A stretch of 63,597 bases of DNA, taken from positions 1 through 63,597 of the forward strand of contig KN834794.1 of assembly GCA_000827265.1 (NCBI GenBank). Direction: 5' to 3'. The translations under genes were made by a program, and so were the position numbers. This document shows, piece by piece, positions 11,739 to 23,177 of this stretch. Below the pieces are notes generated by a model. That model saw nothing but the letters and a program-made list of their open reading frames with translations, was not told where the DNA came from and made no database searches. This DNA comes from Collybiopsis luxurians FD-317 M1 (lineage: Eukaryota; Basidiomycota; Agaricomycetes; Agaricales; Omphalotaceae). Positions within the stretch are counted from its first letter, which is position 1; each line of letters begins with the position of its first letter.

Positions 11739-12180
11739 TTCCCAGATGGTTATTTGAAGTAGACTTTAATAAGGGAATGAAAATTGTCACCAAATATTGA
11801 AAATTAAAATATATCGATGCGAATGCCCATTCTTTTATATCTGTCTGATAGGCTGAGACTCAAGTCCAGGATGCCAATAATTCGGAGGTCTATGTCAGCA
11901 CCATGTCTGATCATCGCATCGATGTGAATAACAAACTCGAACCTTCGGCTAATCCTAAATAGAATTATTAATACACAATGAATTATGAGGGTTGATTTAG
12001 TATACGTAGAGTACTCAGCATCGCCTTCAATGTTGACTAGACGTGATAGAGTTTGGAATTCGGTACGGAATTGAGCTAGCATTATCAGGGTTAGCCGGTG
12101 ATCAATACCTTCTTTATCCAGTATGACACCGTGGCAATTCGGTTCAATAGCTCTTACAATCATCAAGAATCTAGCCATTT
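11739..12180 (-). promoter_or_regulatory. conserved upstream region of DUF6534 copy A
   Basis: Read on the minus strand, about 11800-12130 matches the sequence upstream of DUF6534 copy B (about 17240-17510, plus strand), including shared blocks such as GATCAGACA-CATGGTGC-GACAT. It is noncoding or promoter DNA that was duplicated with the gene. A minus-strand open frame across 11804-12178 is not kept open in the partner, so I do not call it a gene. Confidence 0.5.
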
Positions 12181-15060
12181 TAGTGCCGCTTTATCTACTA
12201 GTAGAAAAAGAAGAACAGAATCGTGACTCTTCCTTTGTCGTTTTTCATCAGGAACCTAATACGACTCCGTTCCCGTCGTAACACATATTGCCCACGCCGG
12301 ATATGTTGGAGATTCCGAGAGCGCGCATTCGTTTTGCTTCCTTTACTCTAGAATCCTTAGCGCCGCCGGAGCGGCAATTCCCGACTCTTTTCCGTTAAGC
12401 TGGTCTAAGTAATTAGGATTCATCCAGATCCATACAAAATTGAACAGATAGTTAACTACTTCCAAGTCCAAATGTCAACCTCGTATCTTAGTGGTTAGCA
12501 GCAATGTTTTAATATGCCAAGCCTGTTTTGTGCAATAATACAACATTACAATGGGGCAGAATGATAAGTATTATGACCAAAGTAGGAGCAGGAAGAACAT
12601 GGGCAGATGCTAGAGCTTTTTAATTGCACAGAGAGATCACTGTCCCTGTCAGGTGTTGGTGTGTTTAACAAAAACTACTACCTGGGTTCAGTTAGGCAGA
12701 TGCATTAGATACAGTTTTGTAAAGATGCAAGGCACTAACTAGGACTGTGAGTTCATTTGGCCTTCAAAGTATTCAGCAGGTGTAATTTGGTACTGGTGTT
12801 CGGTGACAGCAACTTGACTTGGTGGACTTTCTTTTTAATATAATTTTTGGTAACTGGTAAATGTGAGCCTGAAACAACTGACTGCACTGGGACTAGCTTG
12901 CTTAGACTATAATACTAAACTTGACAGTGTTAAACAGCAGCTCAAACTACTAGCTTCTCAGTGGGTCTAGCTAGCTTAAACAATTTAACTTGACTTGACT
13001 TGACTTTAGGACTTAAATCTAACCAACTTGCACAACTGGATTCACTGATACAGCTTGCACAAAGCTCTTAGAAAGTAAGTGTAATGTAAAACTTCATATA
13101 GAGTGGTATGTAAAAGTGGGGGGGAGGACTTCTTTTTTCTTAAGGCTAAAAATATTTATATTACAAAATTATATTACTTCCTATTAAAGCAATTTGACTC
13201 ATAGTGACTCCAATTGACTCCAATTAGCTCCACTTAAAATTTTCAAAGCTTTATTAGCCTTTTATGGTACCTATGGCTCATTTTGAATCAGGCCAACTCA
13301 TTTAGAGTCATTCTGACTCATTCAGTATGCCTGAGTCCTATGAGTAAGCAGAACAATTTAAAAAAAAATTCTCCTACCTTATCCTATCAAAGAGCCTTCT
13401 AGAGGTTTTCTATCTCTGTAAATATTTCTTTTGATTATTTAATTCTTTACTGGTATTTTTCTTGAAACATGAATGACTCTTGACATCTCTTGGAGCCACA
13501 GTCTGAAATCTGTCTAACCAACTAAAAACCAAAATAGCATCATTATGGAGCAACCTCCATATTACAGGGCAGAAGGCTAAGGAGTGCTGATATATCCTGA
13601 GTGCAAACACATATTGCGGACTTCCTGTTCAGCAGCAATGGCAAGTGAAGGCCATTGATACATATTCAAGTGTCAAGATCGGATAACTTCTGAAGTTCAA
13701 GATTGCAAATATTATGTTAATATAGTCATTGCTGCACTCAATGGGCTTGGATGGACATTCTTTCTTATAAAAATCCATGATGGAAGTCAATGATAGGTGG
13801 TAGAGACTGTGAAACTCGTGCTGAAATGATTCAGCACACATAACCATTTCATCCACTGACTGGACCGATTTGTAACCATAGCAGGAAACAGATTGGTATG
13901 TTGATACTCTGTTTCTGAGTACAGCTTTAATAGGCAAAATCTATCTCAAGGTTTGCAAATCGGGTGATGGTACACTAGAAAAAACCGTTTTTAAAAAAGG
14001 TTGAAATGACTTATAATAAAAATCATGTGGAGCCCAATCAATTATTTTACCACAGGAGGCATAACAAATTTGGTTGGCAGAAATGTCGCCAAAGGTGTCA
14101 TAATATCTTTGAAAAGCTAGAGCATAGGTATTATGAAAACCTGTAGTCAAAAGGTGTTGGTAGGCGCATTGTACATTGAATGACTTGTTCAAGAGGGAAG
14201 CAACATAGTGACATTGAAGGCACTGAGGCAGAAGCAGCTCTGTTTCATTGCTGGAACTTGAATTTGACTTCCTCATCCAGGCATGGCATACACCAAGAGG
14301 GTATGACATTTATACTTCCTTGATACAATTGAAAAATTCACACATATTTGGGTCGGAAGCCAGGATAGGCAGAAGATGGGCTCAACTTACATATCGCAAG
14401 TTTATGAGCATACCATTCAGGCCTGTTTCTTCTGTATAGACCCCTTCCATTTTGCTTATATAGTGACTACGCCACATTGTCCTCAATTGTTCCGAGCTCT
14501 CGGCCTGTCTGCGGCTTCATCCCTTTGGAGTAAAATTAGTAATTTGGACCCATTACCGCTGTCAGCTCAACTCGACTAGGCCCCAGGACATGTCCTCTAT
14601 GAGCATTCTACTGCACCATACTATCTCGCTCTTCACCTTTTGTACAGGTACTGAGCTTCTCCAAAATAATCATTGAATGGGACTCTTCAGGGAGTGATAC
14701 CATAACTTATGTCTAGCTTCAAAGCAGTTCGTCAGTTCAAATGAAGAATTCAACTGAGCTCAGTCATCCTAAAATATTAAATCTGTGCTCTAGCCAACCT
14801 GGTTTTATAGGGCTCAGCATTGTGTCTGTCTATGCACAGTTTACAGGGACTGCAATACAGGACTGACTGTACCGTCCAAAATCTGTTCAGATCAAATACA
14901 GTACAGTAATACCCATATTCATCTGTGCCGTTTACAGCCGTACCAGTCATAATATGGTATGGTGTTGGTTCCAGGTCTAGATCTTGTCACTAGACTGCTG
15001 GCTGGATACCCAGCGTATCTTAGCCATAAGTGGACTTACAAACAGGTATGTACAGTATGT
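12181..15060. other. repeat-like intergenic DNA
   Basis: No gene is supported. At about 12980-13350 there are dense TGACT/GACTC-type short repeats and homopolymer runs. Minus-strand open frames at 13629-13937 and 13941-14309 lie close together but resemble nothing I recognise; they could be a decayed transposon protein. From 14820 on, short TACAGT/TGTACT motifs recur. I read the region as degenerate transposon DNA. Confidence 0.4.
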
Positions 15061-15068
15061 ATAAAGTC

Positions 15069-15539
15069 TAAGGGGGTCCGAAAAAAAAAATTATATACTG
15101 GGGGTCGGAAAATTTTTTTCAGGTTTAGTCGGTGAATCTACCTACCTCCACATGATATAAATCTTATATAATAGTCCTAATATAGTAGCTGTTGGCAACT
15201 TTTGGTGCTAAATTGCCCATATTTTTTGCTGCACCAGTCATCATCTACCTTTCCCAAAAGTAGTTCATACTTATCTTGACCTTTGATTCTGTTACGCAAA
15301 AACACAGTCAATTTCTTTAACCAATGTGAATGCGGTGAGCTTACTATACTGGCTCGCAGTCCTTCTTTTTACACTAAATCATTTCTCAAGTGGCCAAAAG
15401 ACTTTGTGCTATCATGGAGCTGATTAATATCACATTTAAGACTGTCAGAAGGCCACTGGAGACCACCTTGGAGGTTGGTCAAAAAATCTTTTTCGCACCT
15501 CTCGGACCAATCTACCTACACCTGGTCCGGACCCCCTTG
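15069..15539. mobile_element. hAT-like MITE with 8-bp target duplication
   Basis: The 8-mer ATAAAGTC flanks the block exactly (15061-15068 and 15540-15547). The ends are TAAGGGGGTCCG on the left and CAAGGGGGTCCG read inward from the right, giving a 12-base terminal inverted repeat with one mismatch. Inside, inverted GGTAGGTAGATT-type blocks lie near both ends. At 471 bases it carries no transposase. An 8-base duplication with CA(A)G-type ends fits the hAT superfamily. Confidence 0.8.
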
Positions 15540-15547
15540 ATAAAGTC

Positions 15548-17230
15548 AGCCTTGAATGTTTGAATGTGAATGAGTGAACTTCAAAGTCCATAATGCCATG
15601 CAATTTTTTGCAAAACTGCATTACATCATACCCTTCAAGATGAGTAGTTGCACTAGCCTAGCTTCAGCCTCATCAATAGTGACAGAATAACAAGTTGGTA
15701 AGTAAACACACCTTTTTCCTTGCTTATAAGGGGAAACTATTCAGGAACTAACAAATGGCAGTTGAAGGGTTCAGCTTCAAGCGTAACTTTGAGTGGCACA
15801 CATATCAATAATTGAAATATTGGGAGATGACTAGGGAGTGATTGCAAATTAATTGCTGCAGAGTAGTTTACAGTGTATGGCTTGACCAATCAATCATTAA
15901 TGGTACATTTCCTTACAAATTTTCCCTTCATGGGTGTACATCTGTATACAGACAGTATATGACCTGTTCCTATCCTATATGTGTTTTTGAAGTTTACAAT
16001 ATGGGTAGTAAACTGGCTAACTTATGACCCATATTAAATACATCTGTGCCCATATGCAGTATGATGCCAAGTCCTATGGTTTTTTTCATATTGGCCTAGA
16101 ACTTATCAGGAAAAATATCTATAGCCCAGGCTGTCAGGAGGAGCATCATCGCCTTTGCGGCAGATATGTGGGGATGGTGTATCGGATGCAAAGCAAAATT
16201 TGGCCACAACAGAAGGAAGACTAGCTGCTAGTGACTACCATAACCCTGATCTTACCTGTACGCAAACAAGACCAATTAGCCTTAGAATTTCATGCACAGC
16301 GGTCAATTGCCGTTCTCAAGTTGATTCTATTCGCTCCCTTTCCTTCTATTAAGAGCCGCAAGACATGGGTAATCAAGCGGCCGACTAAACTTGCTTTGAG
16401 GATTTTGCGCTACTTTTCGACAGAGAATGCTGAGCGCCAGATTTAGTCCATGTGACTGTTCCATTTGTTACAGGCAAGGAAACCCATGCTAAGCGTAGTA
16501 TTGCCGCTAAGGAAGTAAGATATGCACTGCCCTGGCATTTCGTCCTATGCCGGCCCAGAGGCAATCAACAATAAGCCCACTTCAATTGATCAAAAGTAGA
16601 ACCTTCCCAATTGCAACGGAGCTGCCGCCTAGATTTTCCCAAAGGCCCTAGCGGAAGTACCAGCAGAGGGAAGTGAAAAAGAAAGGTCATATGTTCGCAA
16701 TTTGCCTCCTGTTTTTTTGGTTCAGATTTGCTGCGATCATGGGCTTTTGATCCTAGCATGGTTCAAATTGCCTCGAATGTAGTTGCGTATTCTTCTGAAC
16801 GATCGTAACGGAAGAAAGTAATTCAGGACCTTTGTGGTCAAATGCGGAGAACAGCATTATCGCCTTCCACGGCACTTTCGTCGCATGCCCTGCCAAAATA
16901 TGAAACCCACTTCGACAGAACCTTGAAAGGATGCGAATACATCTAAACCTCGCCAAAATTTGAGCCCGACCATGACGGAATCCTGAACCGATACAAATAT
17001 AATATGAAACCCAGTCAGCCGATACTATACTACATCTGTACATCGTGAATTATTAGAAGCGCTTCCTTTAACAGAAAAATAGTATTACGTATCAAAGAAG
17101 TTCCTGGTAATAATCACACAGCAAGAGTCACGATCATCATCCTCTCACTCTATAAGTAGATCAAGCAATTCTTAGATACTATATGATAGAACTATTGAAC
17201 CGAATGGCCAACCTCATGCGGGCTAATGAA
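15548..17230. other. intergenic, no gene seen
   Basis: Short open frames on both strands (for example 16753-17043 minus) have no recognisable product. The last part, from about 17170, begins the upstream region shared with DUF6534 copy A. Confidence 0.4.
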
Positions 17231-17552
17231 GACGTTCATCGCCGCCTAATCCTGATAAAGCTGGCTTGATTCCATAATCAAGCCTAGTCATTTCCAAACA
17301 GCGAAGGCGATGCCCAAATTTCTTTACGTGTAATGATCACATCCACGATAAACCGGCAGATCGGATCAAGATTTGATGTTGATATGGTGATCAGACAGAC
17401 ATGGTGCCGACATTGACATCCGAGCTATCATCCTAGAATCTCCGTGCACTGAGTCTATTGGACAGTATAAGAGCTGAGACATCTATATCGATGTATTTCC
17501 GTGACAGATCATATTTCTCGCTCAAAGTCTACTTCGAAAAACTTCCTAGAAA

Positions 17553-18778
17553 ATGGTTGCGCTTAATTTCGATGATCTTCTTGGGCAGGTATTTGTATTT
17601 GGAGGTAGTATTGTCGTAGCTGACCCACCAATCATCTCTTCAGTACCGTACTGATTGGGACCTGGGTATGCTCCATGTTGTACGCGGTAATCCTGAGGGA
17701 GACCTGGTCCTATTTCAAGAACTATCCTCGAGACAGCTTGGGTCTGAAGCTTCTCGTCGCGGTAACTGTACTGTGCGATACTATCGCCCTTGCTGCAACT
17801 TATGCAACTGTGTACTTGGTACGATCTCCCGAAGCTTCCCTTTTCCTCTTTTTTTATGGATCGTCTAGTACACGGTATCTCACTGGGGTGACTTAAACTA
17901 CCTGACAAGACAGTATTGGCCTCTATACACACTCGCTATCTCTGGCGGAATCTCTGCGGCTTTGGTTCAAGGCTTCCTAATGGCCAGATACTATCTTTTA
18001 ACCAGGAACCGGCTCTGCACATTATTTGTTTTTGTACTTATTGCCTTTACGGTCAGCTAGGGATTAAAATTTCTATTGCTTGATGTTAACTGCTCTTACT
18101 ACAGCTTACCACAAGCATAGCAGGTACACTTATCATTGCGATGTCGCCTGACTACGCCGAGCGATACAAGTCAAGAGTAGCTACTACTGCATGGTTCGCA
18201 TCATCTGCCGCTACAGGTACCGTTGTCACCCTCCCATCTATTTTGGAGAACAATCTTAAGTCGAAATAGATATTGTTATTTCACTTGCACTCATCTGGCA
18301 GTTCTATAAAATGAAGACTTCATTCCCAGGAGTTGAAAGGTATGTTGCAAACGCTCTCCAAGTTTTGTTAAGACTCGAAGTTCACATATAAGTTTGCAAT
18401 AGTATAAACAGCAATAGTATGATCAAACGATTAATTACTAGAACCATTCAGACAGGATCCTCTTCCTCAATTATTGCAGTTTGCACTCTCATTTTTTTCT
18501 TAAGGAACAACTCCAGTAATGGTAAGTGATCAGTCCATTTTTTTGGCTGTTCAAAAGGAAATAAGTCTCTCGGATATCACCTTGCAGCGGAAACTATGAC
18601 GGGTTCCATCCTCCCACAAGTCTATGTTATCACCTTATTTGCCAATGTCAATATGAGGGAAAAACAACAAAACGACGATATCAGTTTCATCCATGAGCAA
18701 TTGAGAGCCCCCCATGTTAATTCCAGTATCTCCCTGGATATAAGCCGTCAGTTTTTTTTTTATATGCCAGAAACTTGA
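17553..18778 (+). CDS. DUF6534-type seven-helix membrane protein, copy B
   Basis: Exon 1 (17553-17584, MVALNFDDLLG) must use a GC donor (GG|GCAGGT) to stay in frame with exon 2 at 17644 (LIGTWVCSMLYAVILRETW). The partner gene at 10503-11738 has GT at the same place. Later exons encode YTVSHWGDLNYLTRQYWPLY, SGGISAALVQGFLMARYYLL, IAGTLIIAMSPDYAERYKSR, SLALIWQFYKMKTSFPGVE, MIKRLITRTIQTGSSSSIIA and SILPQVYVITLFANVNMREK, with the stop at 18778. Several hydrophobic helices alternate with short loops as in the DUF6534 family. All exons are open. The only oddities are the GC-AG first intron and a T-homopolymer near the C-terminus that changes the tail relative to copy A. Function unknown. Confidence 0.78.
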
Positions 18779-19114
18779 TCCGCACTGACACCAGTTTTCT
18801 TTCTCCAGAGATGTTTCAAACTGTGGTTAGCTTGCAAGATGAGCAGTCCAAGGCAGCTCCAACTCACGTCGACCCCAAATCAATCAAGGGAGAAGAATTT
18901 AGCTCAACAGTTGTTTGACCTTCATTGTGTTTTCCGTTGAACAAGGCTGCCAATAGGCAATCGGTCTGTGAACGGTATGGAGCTAGGGACAAAAAAATTC
19001 CATTACAAATTAAAAATAAAAGACTGTTATTATAGTGTCTGATTATTGATATAGTGAAGTGATTTAATAGTTGTATCTTCTCCCAAAATATTAATGGAAT
19101 TAATTGTAAATAAA
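18779..19114. other. 3' flank of DUF6534 copy B
   Basis: About 18800-18920 matches the 3' flank of copy A, in a frame ending PKSIKGEEFSS, and could be an alternative final exon. After that the sequence is AT-rich without a gene. Confidence 0.4.
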
Positions 19115-19830
19115 TTATAATTTCTTGCCTGTCAATGTCAATATAAGAAAAAGCACCCATGCATAATTGGTACGAGTAGAAACTCCCCAGGTTAATTCCT
19201 TGTTGTGAATGTGATCAGTCAGTTTGCCTTTCCATGTACATGTCCATGTAGAAGCTTCAAGCTCTCCTCGAAGATTTTTTTCCAGGGATATAAACACTCT
19301 AATATATTGGATATTTCAAAGTGTTGTCCGCATGGATGAACAGTCTGAGGTCAGTACCAACTTATGTAGCTGTTGAGGAACATAGATTGTCCGGCTGCTC
19401 CGCAGTTACCTATGTTAGCCGCTGTTTCACTAGTTTGCCTTCGTTGACCCATTCCACTTATTAACCTTATATACGTAGTAGTTACCATAGCTCAATATTG
19501 ATCTTTCTGCCCCTTCCGTCGAGATCCCTGCTTGTTGTCTAACAGTAGCCACCCTGACAGTGGCACTGATACACACATGATACATGGCAGGGATGACTTA
19601 GCTGACCTTATTCAGTAAACAGCAGTTGTAATCCAGCCATCTCTATTCTATTCTTGTAAAGTTGTAACCCCCCCCCCCAGCCATTCCAGCACTGCCTACT
19701 CACTAGTAGGCATTACACAATCTCAAGTCAATCAAGGGAGATGAGTATAGCTCAAGAAATTTATCATCCAGCTTCCTGTTAAGCATATGGACTAAGTTGA
19801 AGGCTGCCAATAGGCAACTGCTCTTTGACA
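19115..19830 (+). pseudogene. degenerate third copy of the DUF6534 3' end
   Basis: The stretch 19130-19345 matches the last exon and 3' flank of copy B in order: TGTCAATGTCAATAT, then a block with GTTAATTCC, then a block with ATTTCAAAG-TGTTGTCCGC-ATGGATGAACAGTC. It has stops throughout. At 19728-19830 the flank GTCAATCAAGGGAGA...AGGCTGCCAATAGGCAA recurs again; its partner lies at about 18883-18962. These are broken tandem partial duplications of the gene's 3' end with no coding potential. Confidence 0.6.
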
Positions 19831-20437
19831 TACCCTATCTATCTCGTTTTTGAAAGGTCAATAAACCGACAAGATAAAAGATGCGATAAAAACGGACGCT
19901 ACTTTTTTACCGCCTTCCTTACACTAGACAGTGGAGTAAAACACGTATTCCCTAGAAGGACTTGAAAGCCTTCTCGGGTGTTTCAATGTTGGTTTACCTC
20001 CAAGTTGAATCTTGAGTATATCCATACAAAGTGGTTCCAGATTTTTATCAGCTTGAAATCAAAATGCGAAAACAAGTTGATCACAAAAGCCTCGGCCACT
20101 CCTGTGCATAGGATAACGAGCATCGGTTAGTGAGTGAGCGGCCGCGAAAATATCGTCCGACTCTAATTAACTGGGTAATTGAAATCCGGACCCTATGACA
20201 CCTATCCTCGGGACGTCACAAGCCTGCTTCAGGTGCATCATGCACATTCAATGGCATTCGAGGTCTCGACAGGAATGTATTATTGTCCGGTTCTTAAATT
20301 CATTTACTACATAAGTCAGATTAGTGTTCGGAGGCCGGTGCACCGTGTATGTCAAGGACGTGGGACTCGCCCTGCTGTAATAGATAAGTCTCAAGGTATT
20401 TATACGCCTCATTTCTGTCGTCTCTACACATCTCACC
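19831..20437. other. upstream region of the BVMO gene
   Basis: No exon is seen. This stretch should hold the promoter of the monooxygenase starting at 20438. Confidence 0.4.
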
Positions 20438-22484
20438 ATGAGCAGTAACTCTCACAAGGAAAATGAGTAAGTCAATCATTAGTCGAGCTCAATAGTCCCT
20501 GGTGATATATATGATTGACTCGTACATTAGAATTACTATACAAGAAAAATACCGTCTCGAACGTGAAAAACGGTTTCACAATGGTGGCCTTGGTCAATAT
20601 ATGACTATCGAGGAATCGCCTCCAAAATTCCGCAATTTCCAGGAGGATCCATGGCTGGATCCTCAGATAGCAGCAGACTCATTCCGATCTATTATTGATT
20701 TGCAACAAGCAGCAAGACCGCTTGTAAATGGCTTGTCGGACTCGAGTATCCCAAAGACCAAGGTACTGATCCAAGGGTGTGGCTTTGGTGGGCTCCTGGC
20801 GGGTATACATCTCATTGAAACAACCAAGTTCAAGCCAGAAGACATCATTTTTGTGGATAATGCATGCGGTTGGGGTGGTACATGGTATTGGAATAGATTT
20901 CCGGGGCTAATGTGCGATGTCGAGTCGTATATCTACCTGCCATTGCTGGAAGAAATGGAATACATTCCGAAGCACAAGTATTCGTATGGAGAGGAGATCA
21001 GAGAATATACTGAGATGATGGCGAAGAGATGGGGTTTGTACGATAGGGCAGTGTGGAGAACAGCATTGGGATACTTGAAATGGAACGATGAAAACAGGGA
21101 GTGGGTAGCAGAATTGTGTACAAAAATGAAAGATGGGGAGGAGGATAGAGAAATCAAGACAAATCTGCGTGCACAGTTTGTGTATGCTGGAGCCGGACCT
21201 TTGCACGTTCCCCACCTACCTCGTATTCCCAATCTCGAAAACTTCTCCGGCCAAGCTTTCCACACAGCTCGTTGGAAATACTCGATCACTGGAGGTTCCC
21301 AATCCGATCCTTCCCTTCACAACCTGAAAAACAAGTCGGTAGGCATTATAGGCACAGGAGCTACGGCTATCCAAGTTGTTCCCGAACTCGCCAAGTGGTC
21401 CGGCCATCTCTACGTATTCCAACGGACCCCTTCCCAAGTCGACATCCGAGGACAACACAAAACCGATGCGGGATGGTTCAAAAGCAATGTAGCTACCACG
21501 AAAGGCTGGCAGCGCTTGCGTACAGAAAACTTCTGCGCATTTATGATGAACAAGCAGCCACAGCCCATCGTAAATCTCGTCGAAGATGCGTGGACCAATA
21601 TGGCTTCATATCGTGCGATTACTGGTGGATATGACGAAGTAACGTTGGAGAAGGTGGGCGAGTACTTGGAGAAGCTTCATGGAGAAGATTTACCTCGGTC
21701 TGATCGCATTCGTGCCCGGGTAAGCGAAATTGTAAAGGACAGTCGGACGGCGGAGAGTCTCAAAGCATGGTACCCGGGATGGTGCAAGAGGCCAACCTTT
21801 CATGACGATTACCTTCCCACGTTCAACTTACCAAACGTCACTCTCGTTGATACTGATGGGAGGGGAATCGAGAGTATGACATCTCGAGGGCCAACCGTTG
21901 CTGGTGTTGAATATCCCGTTGATGTACTTGTCTTTTCCACCGGATTTCTCAGTCCTGCGGTTGGCTCAGTAGCTTCACGTGCTGGAATCAGTGTTATAGG
22001 GCGAGGGGGAAAATCTTACGATGAGAAGATCGAGGAGCGAGGAGTTGCGACGTTACATGGAGTCGTGAGTAGGGATTTTCCAAATCTTTTCTTCCCCGGG
22101 CCATATCAGGCAGGCGTGACCGCGAACTATACGTTTGTGCTGGATCAAATGGCGCGACATGCTTCGTACATGATAGGAGAAGCAATAAAGAGGGTAGAGA
22201 AGGAAGGAGGTCATGCGGATCGTGTGACGGTGGAACCATATGAAGAGGCAGAGGAGGAATGGTCTATGAAAATCGCTGGAACCGCATTCAAGATGGCTGC
22301 TATGATAGGATGTACACCATCTTACCTAACGTCTGAGGGAGAGATTGAGAAGTCAATTCCCGGAAACGATCCTGTTAAGGGTGCAAGGAGGTCAATATGG
22401 GGTTACGGGGTGATCGATTTCGTAGAGTTCCTTGAGCATTGGAGGACTGGCGGAGAGATGAAAGGGTTGGAAGTATTGTACTAA
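20438..22484 (+). CDS. flavin-containing Baeyer-Villiger-type monooxygenase
   Basis: A 29-base first exon (20438-20466) and one long exon (20531-22484) join across a 64-base GT-AG intron to give 660 residues. Reading straight through the intron also stays open, but the spliced start (MSSNSHKENE) is more natural. An FAD-binding GCGFGG lies at residues 92-97 and GWGGTWYWNRFPG follows. The BVMO fingerprint FSGQAFHTARW spans 248-258, a second Rossmann motif GIIGTGATA (281-289) fits NADPH binding, and VLVFSTGF lies near residue 500. These enzymes insert one oxygen next to a ketone to form an ester or lactone, or oxidise heteroatoms. The substrate cannot be told. The length and motifs are complete, so it should be active. 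It is convergent with the broken FAD monooxygenase at 23178-24952. Confidence 0.93.
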
Positions 22485-23177
22485 ATATCAGTTCGCAGCC
22501 AGGGCCCATGTTGATCGGCCGCTTGCCCGTTACAGTCTCTGAGTAAACTTCTCGAGTTGCATTAGAATAAGTACTTTACCACTCCTAGCTGTGCCTCATG
22601 TAGGAATAGTGTTGTATATTGCTCTACAGTGAACTTTAAGTCAATCCGAAAAACGCGAACTAAAATATGTTAAGCTAGCCTTGGGCCATTGACTAAAAGA
22701 TCAAACAACTCGTTCGTCATGATCAAACACTTACCAATCAAAGGAAAATCTTCCAGTAAATTTCACCTCCGACCTAAGCATCGAGAATATCCATGATCCT
22801 TCCAAGCAGGAAATCAGTGAACCAAAACCAAACTTGGCAGACCAGAGCGCCAGTGGCAAGGGGGAAATGCAACGGTTTAGTACAAAATTGGGTGTTTATC
22901 TGGTATCTGTTCCGAACGCTCAGCCTTCTGAATCCCATTATATACAATAAGAGGAAAGTCATCATTTACTATTTAGACTATCTTCTAGCTTCAAAGCTTT
23001 GTGCAAGTACTATCAAGAAGTAGGAGTCGTACGACCATGATTTGAGTATTAGAAAGAACCTGTTATAGCTCGAACGGGCACTATACAAATTCAATACCAT
23101 AAAATATGTTAATGCAGTCTGGGCATCAGCCAGTTTAAGTGAATCTATATAACTACAAAGATAAAAATTTAGATATG
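22485..23177. other. 3' intergenic space between convergent genes
   Basis: No coding exon is seen between the stop of the BVMO gene and the stop of the minus-strand FAD monooxygenase. Both 3' ends should lie here. Confidence 0.5.

Noticed and set aside
11804..12178. 124-codon open frame on the minus strand upstream of DUF6534 copy A
   Set aside because: The duplicated region upstream of copy B does not keep the frame, so it is better read as promoter DNA.
20907..22239. Open frames antisense to the BVMO gene
   Set aside because: They are shadows of the long exon and show no family pattern or splice logic.
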